A program made the position numbers and the translations under genes. The notes under the pieces were generated by a model. It was given only the letters and a program-made list of their open reading frames with translations. It was not told the DNA's origin and made no database searches. This document shows, piece after piece, positions 26,943-35,767 of a DNA stretch of 64,000 nucleotides (position 1 is its first letter; each line of letters begins with the position of its first letter). The DNA lies in assembly GCF_009910675.1 (NCBI RefSeq), contig NZ_RSEJ01000014.1:62001-126000 (forward strand), given 5' to 3'. This DNA comes from Photobacterium alginatilyticum (GTDB taxonomy: Bacteria > Pseudomonadota > Gammaproteobacteria > Enterobacterales > Vibrionaceae).

Positions 26943-28160
26943 CTAAATGAGCTGGTGTACTTTAACCGCTAGTGCTGTTAAAGCCCCCCTCCGCTCTTCC
27001 AAATAATCATACTGATCATAGATCCCCTCGACACCCTTTAACTTGTGATTCAAGCATCTCTCGGCCACATGGCCGGGAGTGCCTTGTTTTGCCAATAGCG
27101 TACGACAAGTGCGGCGTAGGTCATGCACGGTAAAGTGTGGCATGTCACCCATCAAATTCGGCGGCTGTTTCTTTTTACCTGCTTCATGTCCAAATAGCTT
27201 AGTAATCGCTCTATTGAGCGTATCAGGCCCCATGTGAGGGCTTTTACTGGCTCTTCGGCTAGGTAACACATACTCAGAACCAAAACCTCTTACCTTCAAC
27301 TCCTCAAGCCACTTCAACACTTCTGGTGCTAATGGAATAGTAAAGCCTACATTGGTTTTACTGCGCTCCTTCGGTAAGTGCCACAACCCTTTCTCTAAAT
27401 CAAATTCGTCCCATCTCGCTTCACACAATTCTGATTTGCGAACACCTAAACAAACCAGTAAGGCGCAGGCCAGATAGTTGTCGCGGCTAAAGCTGGTGCT
27501 GTTTTCTCTTGCAATACGGAAAAACTCAGTCAGCTCTTCTTCGCTTAACGCGCGATCTTTACTTTGCTCTATGCCACCAGCATCTCTCACGGTGAACGCA
27601 GAGGCCGGATTACCTTGTAGAAGGTCAAGCTTCATCCCGTGATTAAAAAGCTGCTTACAATGGCCTAGAGCGTCATTGGCTATGGTTGGACGACCTGAAT
27701 CATTAATCGCTGTGATCGCAGTGCGAATATCACGGGCAGTTATTCTATCGAGAGGGATATCACCGATGTGTGGGGCAATGTCTTTGGTATAAACACGTTT
27801 TGGGATATTTGGGTGCTTGAGGCGTTTAACTAGAGTTGGGTACCAATCTTCAAATAAGTCATTAACGGTTTTAATGCTTTCTTGTTCGGCGCGTTTACGT
27901 TGTAAGAGGGGGTCAAAGCCCTCACGCACCTGCTTCATTTTAGTGGCAGCTTCAACACGGGCATCTGCTAAAGAGAGATCTTTAACCTTACCAAGGGTCA
28001 TTTCTCGGCGTTTTTTATTAGAGGTAAAGCGGAGCATCCAGCTTGCAGTACCGGATGCTGGAACCACCAAGTACAAGCCCTCACCATCAGCATGGCGCTG
28101 TGTTTTGTTACCGCCAGTCTTAATGAGCGCTTCTACTTTCTTAACTGATAACTTAGCCAT
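26943..28160 (-). CDS. P4-type tyrosine integrase of the island
   Basis: A 405-residue integrase. The N-terminal DUF4102 arm-binding domain reads RHADGEGLYLVVPASGTASW, then MTLGKVKDLSLADAR. A core-binding SAM-like domain follows. The catalytic domain has Arg in LGVRKSELCEARWDEFD, HxxR in HDLRRTCRTLL, and the last His and Tyr in CLNHKLKGVEGIYDQYDY. It lies beside the attachment site in yicC and reads away from it, the usual P4-type arrangement. In yicC-inserted mobilisable islands the corresponding gene drives integration and, with the excisionase, excision. GGTGGG precedes the ATG. Confidence 0.95.
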   Translation of the reverse strand: MAKLSVKKVEALIKTGGNKTQRHADGEGLYLVVPASGTASWMLRFTSNKKRREMTLGKVKDLSLADARVEAATKMKQVREGFDPLLQRKRAEQESIKTVNDLFEDWYPTLVKRLKHPNIPKRVYTKDIAPHIGDIPLDRITARDIRTAITAINDSGRPTIANDALGHCKQLFNHGMKLDLLQGNPASAFTVRDAGGIEQSKDRALSEEELTEFFRIARENSTSFSRDNYLACALLVCLGVRKSELCEARWDEFDLEKGLWHLPKERSKTNVGFTIPLAPEVLKWLEELKVRGFGSEYVLPSRRASKSPHMGPDTLNRAITKLFGHEAGKKKQPPNLMGDMPHFTVHDLRRTCRTLLAKQGTPGHVAERCLNHKLKGVEGIYDQYDYLEERRGALTALAVKVHQLI

Positions 28161-28270
28161 AACCCACCTCTAATTGTGCATGATCTTGGTGGATATTGTT
28201 TTACCCACCACTTACCTTTGTGGTAAGTCTATCATACCCACCATATTAACCACCAGTTGGTGGTGGTTAA
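28161..28270. repeat. Arm-type repeats between the integrase and yicC
   Basis: AACCCACC (28161-28168), TACCCACCA (28202-28210 and 28235-28243) and the inverted pair TTAACCACC / GGTGGTTAA (28246-28270) repeat one short word. The same word occurs near the left end at 13009-13027. Such clusters next to a P4-type integrase are expected to be its arm-binding sites and may also repress the integrase promoter. Confidence 0.6.
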
Positions 28271-28361
28271 TGGCGTATTAAAGAATACAGTGATGGAAAG
28301 TAATTTATCATAAGTTGTTGTATTTTAATTGTTTGAATGCAATAAAATACATTTATAACTA

Positions 28362-28382
28362 TTATTCAATATTCTGGATCTG
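28362..28382 (-). other. attR: island-supplied 3' end of yicC
   Basis: The final codons of the intact yicC (QIQNIE and stop) are provided by the island. They match 12915-12935 except at three synonymous positions, and share the core TTCTGGATCTG. Confidence 0.9.
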
Positions 28383-29225
28383 TTCGCGCATCTGCTCGAT
28401 CAGCACTTTCAGCTCGACCGCAGACGCGGTGATATCGGTGCTGATAGACTTGGAGGCCAGGGTGTTCGACTCGCGGTTGAACTCCTGCATCATGAAATCG
28501 AGACGACGACCGCAGGCACCGCCTTTTTTCATGATTTTCTGGGTTTCTTTGACATGGGAGTCAAGGCGGTCCAGCTCTTCGGCGACATCACTTTTTTGTG
28601 CCATCAGGATCAGTTCCTGCTCGATACGGCCCGGGTCCAGCTCGACCTTGGCTTCTTCAAAGCGGGTCATCAGGCGCTCACGCTGCCAGTTGATGATCTC
28701 TGGCATCTGCTCACGGACCTTGGCGGCTTCAACGGCGATGGCTTCCAGACGCTGGTCGATCAGGTCCTTCATGTTTTTGCCTTCGCTGGCGCGTGCCGCG
28801 ATAAAGTCATTGATGGCTTCGTCAAATCCTGCCAGCAAATCTTTGTTGATGGCATCCAGATCTTGCTCCGGTGCTTCCATCACGCCTGGCCAGTTCAGTA
28901 CCTGGAACGGGCCGATACTGCCTTCGCCTGAGGTATCCTTGACCCACTTTGCCGCCTTGATCACCTGCTTGGCCAGCTCCTCGTTGATGCTCAGATCGTT
29001 GCTGGCGGCGGTGTTGGCTTCAAAGCGCAGGTTGCACTCTACCTTGCCGCGGGCCAGGCGCTTGCGGAAGCGCTCGCGCAGTACAGGCTCCAGGCTGCGA
29101 AACTGTTCAGGCATACGAAGGTAGGTTTCCAGATAACGCTGGTTAACAGAACGAATTTCCCAAACGGCAGTACCCCAGTCGCCTTTTACTTCGCGACGGG
29201 CATAGGCGGTCATGCTATGGATCAT
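28362..29225 (-). CDS. yicC: YicC family endoribonuclease-like protein
   Basis: This 287-residue protein starts MIHSMTAYARREVKGDWGT and ends with the conserved DUF1732 region (GRRLDFMMQEFNRESNTLASKS, then LKVLIEQMREQIQNIE). YicC proteins are metal-dependent endoribonucleases in E. coli and affect small-RNA stability. The reading frame is intact, but its last codons come from the integrated island. Its former downstream terminator is now 15 kb away. It is divergent from rph. Confidence 0.94.
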   Translation of the reverse strand: MIHSMTAYARREVKGDWGTAVWEIRSVNQRYLETYLRMPEQFRSLEPVLRERFRKRLARGKVECNLRFEANTAASNDLSINEELAKQVIKAAKWVKDTSGEGSIGPFQVLNWPGVMEAPEQDLDAINKDLLAGFDEAINDFIAARASEGKNMKDLIDQRLEAIAVEAAKVREQMPEIINWQRERLMTRFEEAKVELDPGRIEQELILMAQKSDVAEELDRLDSHVKETQKIMKKGGACGRRLDFMMQEFNRESNTLASKSISTDITASAVELKVLIEQMREQIQNIE

Positions 29226-29477
29226 TGGCTGATGGCCCTTTTAAGATGATGGATGTAACTACTTATTTGGCTTACGACGCTGTGGCCGGAAGCGAAATAG
29301 AAACAGTCGGTGCGTAGTTACCAGATAGGAATGATTATACTCACCATCCGGGACAAAAGAAATGAAGGGGGCGGCATGGTTCTTTGGCAACAGGCCAGAA
29401 TTGGGATTAACGTGCACTGCGCCTGAGAACTGGCTATAATCGCCGGTTAATGTAGCCCAGCTAAAGGTAAGGTCCCG

Positions 29478-30194
29478 ATGCGTCCAAGCGGAAGAAGCAC
29501 CAGTCAAGTACGTCCAATTACGATCACCCGTAACTTCACAGCACATGCGGAAGGCTCGGTATTAGTCGAGTTCGGCGATACCAAAGTGATTTGTACAGCA
29601 AGTGTCGAAGAGAATGTACCACGCTGGCTCAAAGGCAAGGGACAGGGCTGGGTGACCGCTGAATACGGCATGCTGCCACGAGCGACGCATTCGCGTAACC
29701 GCCGTGAAGCGGCCAGCGGCAAGCAAGGCGGCCGTACCATGGAAATTCAGCGCCTGATTGCCCGTAGCCTGCGTGCGGCGGTAGATCTGGAAGCCCTTGG
29801 CGAGCAGATGATCACCGTTGACTGTGATGTTATCCAGGCTGACGGCGGTACCCGTACGGCTTCTATTACCGGTGCGATGGTTGCCCTGGTTGATGCCATC
29901 AACTATATGATCGAGAAAGGCCTGCTTAAGGAAAGCCCGCTGAAGGGAATGGTGGCGGCTGTGTCGGTCGGTATCTATAACGGCGAGCCGATTTGCGATC
30001 TGGAATATGTTGAAGATTCCGCTGCCGAAACCGACATGAATGTAGTCATGACCGAAGAAGGCAAGATGATCGAGATCCAGGGCACGGCAGAGGGCGAGGC
30101 CTTCAGCCATGAAGAATTACTGGCAATGCTGGCACTGGCCAAGTCCGGCATTGACGACATTATCAGTGTTCAGAAGCGAGCGTTGGAAAATTAA
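29478..30194 (+). CDS. rph: Ribonuclease PH
   Basis: This 238-residue protein begins [20 protein letters not shown] and contains [38 protein letters not shown] and [17 protein letters not shown], matching E. coli RNase PH throughout. It trims the 3' ends of tRNA precursors with phosphate. Full length suggests activity, unlike the frameshifted E. coli K-12 gene. It is followed by a hairpin with a T tract and then pyrE. Confidence 0.97.
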   Translation: MRPSGRSTSQVRPITITRNFTAHAEGSVLVEFGDTKVICTASVEENVPRWLKGKGQGWVTAEYGMLPRATHSRNRREAASGKQGGRTMEIQRLIARSLRAAVDLEALGEQMITVDCDVIQADGGTRTASITGAMVALVDAINYMIEKGLLKESPLKGMVAAVSVGIYNGEPICDLEYVEDSAAETDMNVVMTEEGKMIEIQGTAEGEAFSHEELLAMLALAKSGIDDIISVQKRALEN

Positions 30195-30200
30195 TTATTG

Positions 30201-30228
30201 AGCGACTCTATTGAGTCGCTTTTTTTTG
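30201..30228 (+). terminator. Terminator/attenuator between rph and pyrE
   Basis: AGCGACTC / GAGTCGCT with the loop TATT is followed by eight T residues. It begins seven bases after the rph stop and lies about 80 bases before pyrE. In E. coli a hairpin in this position attenuates pyrE according to UTP-dependent coupling of rph translation and transcription. The geometry fits the same control here. Confidence 0.85.
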
Positions 30229-30309
30229 TCTAAATTTTGGTGAGAGAGTGAATCTGCCGGGTTTGGACTTTGTGTAGCAATACTAATACCGATAAAGATA
30301 GGAGAAACC

Positions 30310-30951
30310 ATGAAAGCATATCAGCGTCAGTTCATCGAATTCGCCCTGGAAAAAGGTGTTCTTAAATTTGGTGAGTTTACTCTGAAATCTGGCCGTAAGA
30401 GTCCGTACTTTTTTAATGCGGGGCTGTTCAACACAGGTCGTGATCTTGCACGTCTGGGCCGTTTTTACGCTGAAGCTTTGGTGGATGCAGGCATTGAGTA
30501 TGATGTGCTGTTTGGCCCTGCGTACAAGGGGATCCCGATTGCTACCACCACGGCGGTTGCACTAGCTGATCACCATGATGTCGACACGCCTTATTGCTTC
30601 AACCGCAAAGAGGCGAAAGCGCACGGTGAGGGCGGCAACCTGGTCGGCAGCGCGCTGGAAGGCCGCATTATGCTGGTTGACGATGTGATCACGGCAGGAA
30701 CAGCTATCCGTGAGTCGATGGAAATCATCAAGGCCAACGGTGCCGATTTGGCCGGTGTACTGGTGGCGATTGACCGTCAGGAAAAAGGCAAGGGTGAGCT
30801 GTCGGCGATTCAGGAAGTTGAGCGTGACTTCGGCTGCGCGGTGATTTCCATTGTGTCGCTGGGTGATGTGGTGAGCTACCTGGAAGAGCAGGACGGCATG
30901 GAAGCGCATCTTGAGGCGGTGAAGGCATACCGTGCTGAGTACGGGGTGTAA
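30310..30951 (+). CDS. pyrE: Orotate phosphoribosyltransferase
   Basis: A 213-residue enzyme with [29 protein letters not shown] and the PRPP-binding motif [12 protein letters not shown] (121-132). It converts orotate and PRPP to orotidine 5'-phosphate in pyrimidine synthesis. AGGAG precedes the ATG. It lies downstream of rph and the hairpin that probably attenuates it. Confidence 0.97.
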   Translation: MKAYQRQFIEFALEKGVLKFGEFTLKSGRKSPYFFNAGLFNTGRDLARLGRFYAEALVDAGIEYDVLFGPAYKGIPIATTTAVALADHHDVDTPYCFNRKEAKAHGEGGNLVGSALEGRIMLVDDVITAGTAIRESMEIIKANGADLAGVLVAIDRQEKGKGELSAIQEVERDFGCAVISIVSLGDVVSYLEEQDGMEAHLEAVKAYRAEYGV

Positions 30952-30991
30952 GAGAGGTTCTAGGAAGGGGTAAAGCTTAACCCCCTCCCGG

Positions 30992-31014
30992 CCTCCCCCT
31001 TGAAAAGTGGGAGG
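30992..31014. repeat. CCTCCCCCTT hairpin after pyrE
   Basis: CCTCCCCCTT pairs with AAGTGGGAGG around three bases, preceded by C-rich sequence. It looks like a dispersed REP-like intergenic element, but only one copy was seen in this window. Confidence 0.45.
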
Positions 31015-31059
31015 AGCAACAATTGCGTACTATTGAGTCTGCAGTGGTCGTATAAACTA

Positions 31060-31092
31060 AAAAAGCGAGTGGCTTACACCTCTCGCTTTTTT
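31060..31092. terminator. Terminator between convergent pyrE and slmA
   Basis: AAAAAGCGAG / CTCGCTTTTTT flanks a 12-base loop, with A and T runs on either side. It can stop transcription from both directions. Confidence 0.8.
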
Positions 31093-31117
31093 CTTGCAAC
31101 TAGGTACGGCTCTGGAC

Positions 31118-31708
31118 TTAACCTAATTCCGCACTCAGCAGTCGCCAGTAGTCGTCAAAGCTCTCGGTCGGCTTGTACTTGAAATTTGAACGTACAAAGC
31201 GGTTGAGGCTGCCTTCTACCTGGCCCAGTAGCTGTGCTGCCAGGATGCTTTCATCGACAGGGAAGCCTTTGCCTTCGCGCAGCTTGCGCTCGCGCAGGAT
31301 TTGGCGCAGCTGGGTCTCGATGCGTTCGAACAGCTGGTTGATCCGTGCCTGCAGGCGGTCTTGTTCGAACATCAGGGCGTGGCCGGTCATAATGCGGGTC
31401 AGGCCTGGATTGCGTTCGGCAAAACCGAGGATCAACTGTAATACCATGCGCAGACGGTTAAGGGTGTCCTTCTCGTCATCGAGGATGCGATTGATGCGGG
31501 TGGTGATTGAGTCTTCGATAAATTCAATCAGTCCTTCGAACATCCGTGCCTTGCTCGGGAAATGGCGGTACAGGGCGGCTTCTGAAACACCAACCTGTGC
31601 TGCCAGCTTGGCGGTGGTAATGCGTTGACTGCCCTGGGCAGACTCCAGCATTTGCGCCAGCGCTTGCAAAATTTCTTCGCGGCGATTGTTTTTTTTATTG
31701 CCAGCCAT
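31118..31708 (-). CDS. slmA: Nucleoid occlusion factor SlmA
   Basis: This 196-residue TetR-fold protein reads [16 protein letters not shown], then [30 protein letters not shown], with the helix-turn-helix at about 30-60, and ends [14 protein letters not shown]. The sequence matches SlmA, which binds specific chromosomal sites and blocks FtsZ assembly over the nucleoid. It lies between pyrE and dut, as in other enterobacteria and vibrios. Confidence 0.95.
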   Translation of the reverse strand: MAGNKKNNRREEILQALAQMLESAQGSQRITTAKLAAQVGVSEAALYRHFPSKARMFEGLIEFIEDSITTRINRILDDEKDTLNRLRMVLQLILGFAERNPGLTRIMTGHALMFEQDRLQARINQLFERIETQLRQILRERKLREGKGFPVDESILAAQLLGQVEGSLNRFVRSNFKYKPTESFDDYWRLLSAELG

Positions 31709-31836
31709 GAATAACCGTTCCTTTTCGAAATGAGTCTGTTGCCGACAGCGCTAACCTGCCGATCAAGCCCGCTTATCTTAGCGATGCAGCCGCGCCGTGA
31801 AAAGCGCTGGCGTTAGATACTGATCTCTTTATCGGC

Positions 31837-31867
31837 AAAAAAAGCTCAACCTGAAGCGGCGAGCTTT
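31837..31867 (-). terminator. Probable terminator of the coaBC-dut operon
   Basis: On the minus strand AAAGCTC pairs with GAGCTTT across about 13 bases, followed by a T run. It lies about 90 bases after the dut stop. Confidence 0.6.
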
Positions 31868-31955
31868 ATATTTGATCTGATTCGACTAATTCGTCATCAG
31901 CCTTGAAACCCGTTCTGAAACCAGCCCTGAGTGGAAGGCGAACCTCCGAGGTATA

Positions 31956-32411
31956 TTACTGTCGGCCGGAGTGACCGAATCCGCCTTCGCCGCGGTCGCT
32001 GGCATCGAAGTCCGACACGATGTTGAAGTCAGCTTGCACCACAGGGACAAAGACCAGCTGGGCAATACGATCGCCCGGCTCGATGCTGAAGGTGCTGTGG
32101 CCGCGGTTCCACACCGATACCATCAGCTGGCCCTGATAATCCGAGTCGATAAGCCCGACCAGATTACCCAGCACGATACCGTGCTTATGGCCGAGCCCCG
32201 AGCGAGGCAAAATGGTGGCCGCCAAACCCTGATCGGCAATGTGGATGGCAATGCCTGTCGGGATCAGGTGGGTTTGGCCCGGCTCGACGGTCAGTGCTTC
32301 GTCCAGGCAGGCTCGGAGGTCGAGGCCCGCCGATCCTTCCGTTGCGTAGGCCGGAAGCGGAAATTCGTTACCGACGCGCGGGTCGAGGATTTTCAGGTCA
32401 ATGTTCTTCAT
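31956..32411 (-). CDS. dut: dUTP diphosphatase
   Basis: This 151-residue enzyme starts [20 protein letters not shown] and shows the trimeric dUTPase motifs: [42 protein letters not shown] and the C-terminal GEGGFGHSG. It hydrolyses dUTP to dUMP, preventing uracil incorporation. The frame is open 13 codons further upstream, but the conserved N-terminus fixes the start at 32411. It follows coaBC by ten bases. Confidence 0.97.
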   Translation of the reverse strand: MKNIDLKILDPRVGNEFPLPAYATEGSAGLDLRACLDEALTVEPGQTHLIPTGIAIHIADQGLAATILPRSGLGHKHGIVLGNLVGLIDSDYQGQLMVSVWNRGHSTFSIEPGDRIAQLVFVPVVQADFNIVSDFDASDRGEGGFGHSGRQ

Positions 32412-32421
32412 GCGTGTTCTC

Positions 32422-33636
32422 TTAGTGTTGTTTCGCTTTAAACTGGTCAATGATTTCGCTGATCAGCTGCTGGCCGAGCTCATGCTTTGATGCCAGTGGC
32501 AGTGCCTTGTCGCCTTCTGGCCAGTACAGATGCAGGGCATTGCTGTCGCTGTTAAAGCCCAGGCCTTGCTGGGAGACATCATTGGCACAAATTAAATCTA
32601 GGTTTTTGCGACTCAGTTTACCGCGGGCGTATTGCTCTACGTCCTGGGTTTCTGCGGCAAAGCCGACCGTGAAGGGGCGCTGTTCGGTCAGCCCGGCGAC
32701 GCTGGCAACAATATCCGGATTTTTGACCAGTCGAAGTACCATTTCGTCTTCACCGGACTTTTTCTTCATTTTCTGAGTGGCGATTTCTGCCGGGCGAAAA
32801 TCGGCTACGGCGGCGCAGGAGATGAAAATATCGTGGTTGGTTGCTGCGTCCATCGCTGCCTGATGCATCTGCTCGGCACTGTCGGTGTCGACTCGCTCGA
32901 CGTTCGCAGGGGTCGCCAGATTGACCGGGCCGCTGATCAGGGTGACGTGTGCGCCGCGCTTGGCGGCAGCCTCGGCAATGGCATAGCCCATCTTGCCGGA
33001 GCTGTGGTTGGTCAGGTAGCGGACCGGATCGATCGATTCCCGTGTCGGCCCGGCGGTGATAGCAATCTTGATATTGCTTAAATCGGCAGGCTGAAAGAAG
33101 TCCTCGGCACGGTGAACCAGATCCATCGGCTCGAGCATGCGTCCCGGGCCGACATCGCCACAGGCCTGCTCGCCGCTGGCCGGCCCCCAGATATGGAAGC
33201 TGCGTCGTGCCAGGGTGGCCAGGTTTTCCTGAGTCGCGATATTGCTGTACATCTGCTGGTTCATCGCCGGGGCAACGGCAATCGGCGAGTCCGTGGCAAG
33301 GCACAGGGTGCTGAGCAGATCATTGCCCATACCGGCAGCGATGCGGGCAATCAGATCGGCCGTTGCCGGTGCCAGCAGAACCAAATCGGCCCATTTGGCC
33401 AGTTCGATATGGCCCATAGAGGCCTCGGCGGCAGGGTCGAAAAGGCTATCAGAGACAGGGTTTCCCGAGACTGCCTGCATGGTAAGCGGAGTAATAAACT
33501 CCTGGGCGGACTGGGTCATCACGATACGTACCTCGGCGCCGCGCTCTATCAAGCGACGCGTCAGCTCTGCGCATTTATAAGCTGCAATACCGCCGCTGAT
33601 CCCCAGAAGTATTTTTTTTCCTGCCAGTGTTTGCAT
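32422..33636 (-). CDS. coaBC: Bifunctional phosphopantothenoylcysteine decarboxylase/synthase CoaBC
   Basis: About 404 residues. The CoaC flavoprotein half has [11 protein letters not shown], the active-site His in [21 protein letters not shown] and [10 protein letters not shown]. The CoaB half has [25 protein letters not shown] and KNPDIV. It makes 4'-phosphopantetheine for coenzyme A. The ORF extends upstream to 33705, but alignment with E. coli Dfp places the start at the ATG at 33636 (MQTLAGKKI). It is divergent from radC and cotranscribed with dut. Confidence 0.95.
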   Translation of the reverse strand: MQTLAGKKILLGISGGIAAYKCAELTRRLIERGAEVRIVMTQSAQEFITPLTMQAVSGNPVSDSLFDPAAEASMGHIELAKWADLVLLAPATADLIARIAAGMGNDLLSTLCLATDSPIAVAPAMNQQMYSNIATQENLATLARRSFHIWGPASGEQACGDVGPGRMLEPMDLVHRAEDFFQPADLSNIKIAITAGPTRESIDPVRYLTNHSSGKMGYAIAEAAAKRGAHVTLISGPVNLATPANVERVDTDSAEQMHQAAMDAATNHDIFISCAAVADFRPAEIATQKMKKKSGEDEMVLRLVKNPDIVASVAGLTEQRPFTVGFAAETQDVEQYARGKLSRKNLDLICANDVSQQGLGFNSDSNALHLYWPEGDKALPLASKHELGQQLISEIIDQFKAKQH

Positions 33637-33845
33637 TGTTCTGCCTGTCTCTGTGAGCCAATTCAATCTGGCCAACAAGATAGCACCAAAGGCCGTGAGA
33701 TTCACCGTCCGAGATCAAGCGACAACCGGGAGCGGGCTGCAATGCAACTCAGGTGTTTTTTTGCGAAAGGTTTCTCACAAGCCGTGTCAGGTTCTTGTCT
33801 TGATATCTGCAAAGTCCTTTTCTGTAGCAATAGATTGGAGGATTT

Positions 33846-34520
33846 ATGTCTTTGAAGCAGTTACCACCGGCTTCCCGCCCGCGGGAAAAGCTATTGTCGC
33901 ACGGTCCGGAAGCCTTAACCGATGCCGAGTTGCTGGCGATATTCCTGCGGACCGGTATTGCCGGGATGAATGCTATCGAGCTGGCGACATCGCTGTTGGA
34001 TCAGTTTGGTTCGCTACGGGCCTTGTTGGCAGCAAGTAAGGAGGAGTTTTGCCGGCATAAAGGATTGGGACCGGCGAAGTATGCCTTGCTTCAGGCTGTA
34101 TTGGCGATGAGTCACCGGCATTTTGAAGAAACACTAAAGAAAGAAGATGCCCTGACCAGCCCGGCGCATACACGTCGTTACCTGAGCCAGAAGCTGCGGG
34201 ACAGACATCGTGAAGCATTTTATGTGCTGTTTTTGGATAACCAGCATCGGGTGCTGACCGGCGAGGTTCTTTTTGAGGGGACGATCGACACTGCAAGCGT
34301 TTATCCACGGGAAGTTGTAAAAAGATCACTGGAACTTAATGCAGCCGCGCTCATTTTAGCGCATAATCACCCGTCAGGCGTAGCAGAGCCGAGTCAGGCA
34401 GACCGTCGAATTACACGAAGAATCAGCGATGCGCTGGCCTTGGTCGATATTCGCATCCTAGATCATTTTGTTGTTGGCGATGGGGAGATAGTTTCTTTCG
34501 CTGAACGAAATTGGCTATAA
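33846..34520 (+). CDS. radC: RadC family JAB-domain protein (chromosomal)
   Basis: The protein has 224 residues. The N-terminal helix-hairpin-helix region ([34 protein letters not shown]) is followed by the JAMM metallo-domain with HNHPSG (173-178) and Asp186 in SQADRRIT. Despite its name, a role in DNA repair is not supported by later work, and the activity is unknown. It sits between coaBC and rpmB, its conserved place. The island carries a shorter paralogue at 17387. Confidence 0.94.
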   Translation: MSLKQLPPASRPREKLLSHGPEALTDAELLAIFLRTGIAGMNAIELATSLLDQFGSLRALLAASKEEFCRHKGLGPAKYALLQAVLAMSHRHFEETLKKEDALTSPAHTRRYLSQKLRDRHREAFYVLFLDNQHRVLTGEVLFEGTIDTASVYPREVVKRSLELNAAALILAHNHPSGVAEPSQADRRITRRISDALALVDIRILDHFVVGDGEIVSFAERNWL

Positions 34521-34566
34521 AATAGCCAAAATTCGATCAAAAAGTTGAGAAAGGACTGCTCGGGAC

Positions 34567-34595
34567 TTGAGCAACTGGTTTTGACTTAGTATAAT
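34567..34595 (+). promoter_or_regulatory. Promoter of rpmB-rpmG
   Basis: TTGAGC is separated by 17 bases from a perfect TATAAT, followed by the GC-rich GCGCG discriminator. Such discriminators are typical of stringently controlled ribosomal promoters. The -10 lies about 98 bases before the rpmB start. Confidence 0.8.
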
Positions 34596-34692
34596 GCGCG
34601 ACCTTTGATAGCTGTGGTTGTATGTGAAAAGTTTTTTCGCATTGAATTAACCACGGTAGATATCGAGCTGAAACGATTTGGAGAAGACAGTA

Positions 34693-34929
34693 ATGTCCCG
34701 AGTATGCCAAGTAACTGGTAAGCGTCCTGTAACGGGTAACAACCGTTCACACGCACGTAATGCCACCAAGCGTCGTTTTCTGCCGAACCTGCAAACTCAT
34801 CGTTTCTGGGTAGAAAGCGAAAAACGCTTCGTTAAACTACGCCTTTCTGCGAAAGGTATGCGTATCATTGATAAGAAAGGCATCGATGCCGTTCTTGCAG
34901 ATATGCGTACTCGCGGCGAGAACGTTTAA
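34693..34929 (+). CDS. rpmB: Ribosomal protein L28
   Basis: The 78-residue protein [20 protein letters not shown], with [16 protein letters not shown] and [16 protein letters not shown], matches L28 of the large ribosomal subunit. An in-frame codon at 34678 adds five residues, but the GGAG site and family comparison favour 34693. It is followed after 13 bases by rpmG. Confidence 0.98.
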   Translation: MSRVCQVTGKRPVTGNNRSHARNATKRRFLPNLQTHRFWVESEKRFVKLRLSAKGMRIIDKKGIDAVLADMRTRGENV

Positions 34930-34942
34930 GAGGATTTGAACA

Positions 34943-35110
34943 ATGGCTAAAGGCATTCGTGAGAAGATCCGTCTAGTATCATCTGCTGGTACAGGCCACT
35001 TCTACACTACCGACAAAAACAAGCGTAACATGCCAGGCAAATTCGAGATCAAAAAATTTGATCCTGTAGTTCGCAAGCACGTTATGTACAAAGAAGCTAA
35101 AATCAAGTAA
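34943..35110 (+). CDS. rpmG: Ribosomal protein L33
   Basis: This short gene encodes 55 residues starting [20 protein letters not shown] and ending [10 protein letters not shown], the non-zinc form of L33. AGGA lies upstream of the ATG. It is the second gene of the rpmBG operon and is followed by a terminator. Confidence 0.98.
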   Translation: MAKGIREKIRLVSSAGTGHFYTTDKNKRNMPGKFEIKKFDPVVRKHVMYKEAKIK

Positions 35111-35136
35111 TTGATTTTTTCTGTTCTTTGATAAAA

Positions 35137-35161
35137 GCCCGGCATTTTGCTGGGTTTTTTT
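35137..35161 (+). terminator. Terminator after rpmG
   Basis: AGCCCGGCA pairs with TGCTGGGTT around a short T-rich loop, followed by T residues, about 27 bases after the rpmG stop. Confidence 0.8.
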
Positions 35162-35264
35162 ATGCCTGTCGTTTGCTGTTGCAGGTGTTTTCTCAACACC
35201 GTGCGTGTTGCGCTTTGGTGTTATTATTCATAGAGAAGTCCGACTGGGATACAAGGGAAGAACT

Positions 35265-35747
35265 ATGGGGATCAAGTTGTCGCGGCGGGGATGGAACAAC
35301 GTTATTATTATTTCCGTCGTTTTGTTTATTGCTGCTATCCAGTTTCCCGAGCTGATCCGGGCACGGCTTGAGCCGGAGGCCACACAGGCATCGCCGGAAG
35401 TGCAGGCCTTGTTGCCCGAACAGGCTGTTATCTCGCAATTGGTTCTGCCACAGCATGTTTTTACTACCCAGGATGGCCGTTGGATTGTCGATCCTCATAT
35501 CGTTCAACAGCCCGAGACGGTTATCGAGCACTGGCAGTCGATCACCGGTACGCTTGTCGACGACGATACCATGGCCCAGCTCAAACCGCAGCTGAATGCC
35601 CCGGAGACTGTTGAAGTCTGGCTGCACTCTGCTGACGAGCCGGTACGGGTAACTGTCTATCAGCTGCCGCAGTTTTGGCTGCTAAAGAACTGGCAGGGTA
35701 ACTGGTTGGCGATCTCTGTTGACGAATCTTATTTATTTCCTCATTGA
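35265..35747 (+). CDS. Conserved hypothetical protein with N-terminal membrane anchor
   Basis: I do not recognise a named family. The protein (160 residues from the ATG at 35265, preceded by AAGGGAAG) has a basic start (IKLSRRGWNN) and one membrane segment (about 11-28, VIIISVVLFIAAIQF), with the rest probably periplasmic. It ends in DEPVRVTVYQLPQFWLLKNW, then GNWLAISV. It lies just upstream of mutM and reads in the same direction, which recalls the arrangement in other Vibrionaceae. An envelope role is possible only as inference. Confidence 0.7.
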   Translation: MGIKLSRRGWNNVIIISVVLFIAAIQFPELIRARLEPEATQASPEVQALLPEQAVISQLVLPQHVFTTQDGRWIVDPHIVQQPETVIEHWQSITGTLVDDDTMAQLKPQLNAPETVEVWLHSADEPVRVTVYQLPQFWLLKNWQGNWLAISVDESYLFPH

Positions 35748-35767
35748 TTGTTTTTATGGATTGAGCC

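Larger units (their letters stand above)
12925..28382. mobile_element. Genomic island integrated at the 3' end of yicC
   Basis: About 15.4 kb lie between two copies of the yicC 3' end. The segment is visibly richer in A and T than its flanks. It carries a P4-type integrase next to the right end, an AlpA-type excisionase, an inovirus Gp2-like protein, a RadC-like protein, two DUF2787-type proteins, a second tyrosine recombinase, and a restriction/helicase cargo operon. Integration at yicC is known for islands mobilised by SXT/R391-type conjugative elements. The gene set also recalls CP4-type islands of enterobacteria. No conjugation machinery is present, so transfer would need a helper. Exact ends within the core cannot be fixed. 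Confidence 0.9.

Noticed and set aside
33112..33855. 247-residue plus-strand frame overlapping coaBC
   Set aside because: It is a shadow of coaBC that runs into the radC start.
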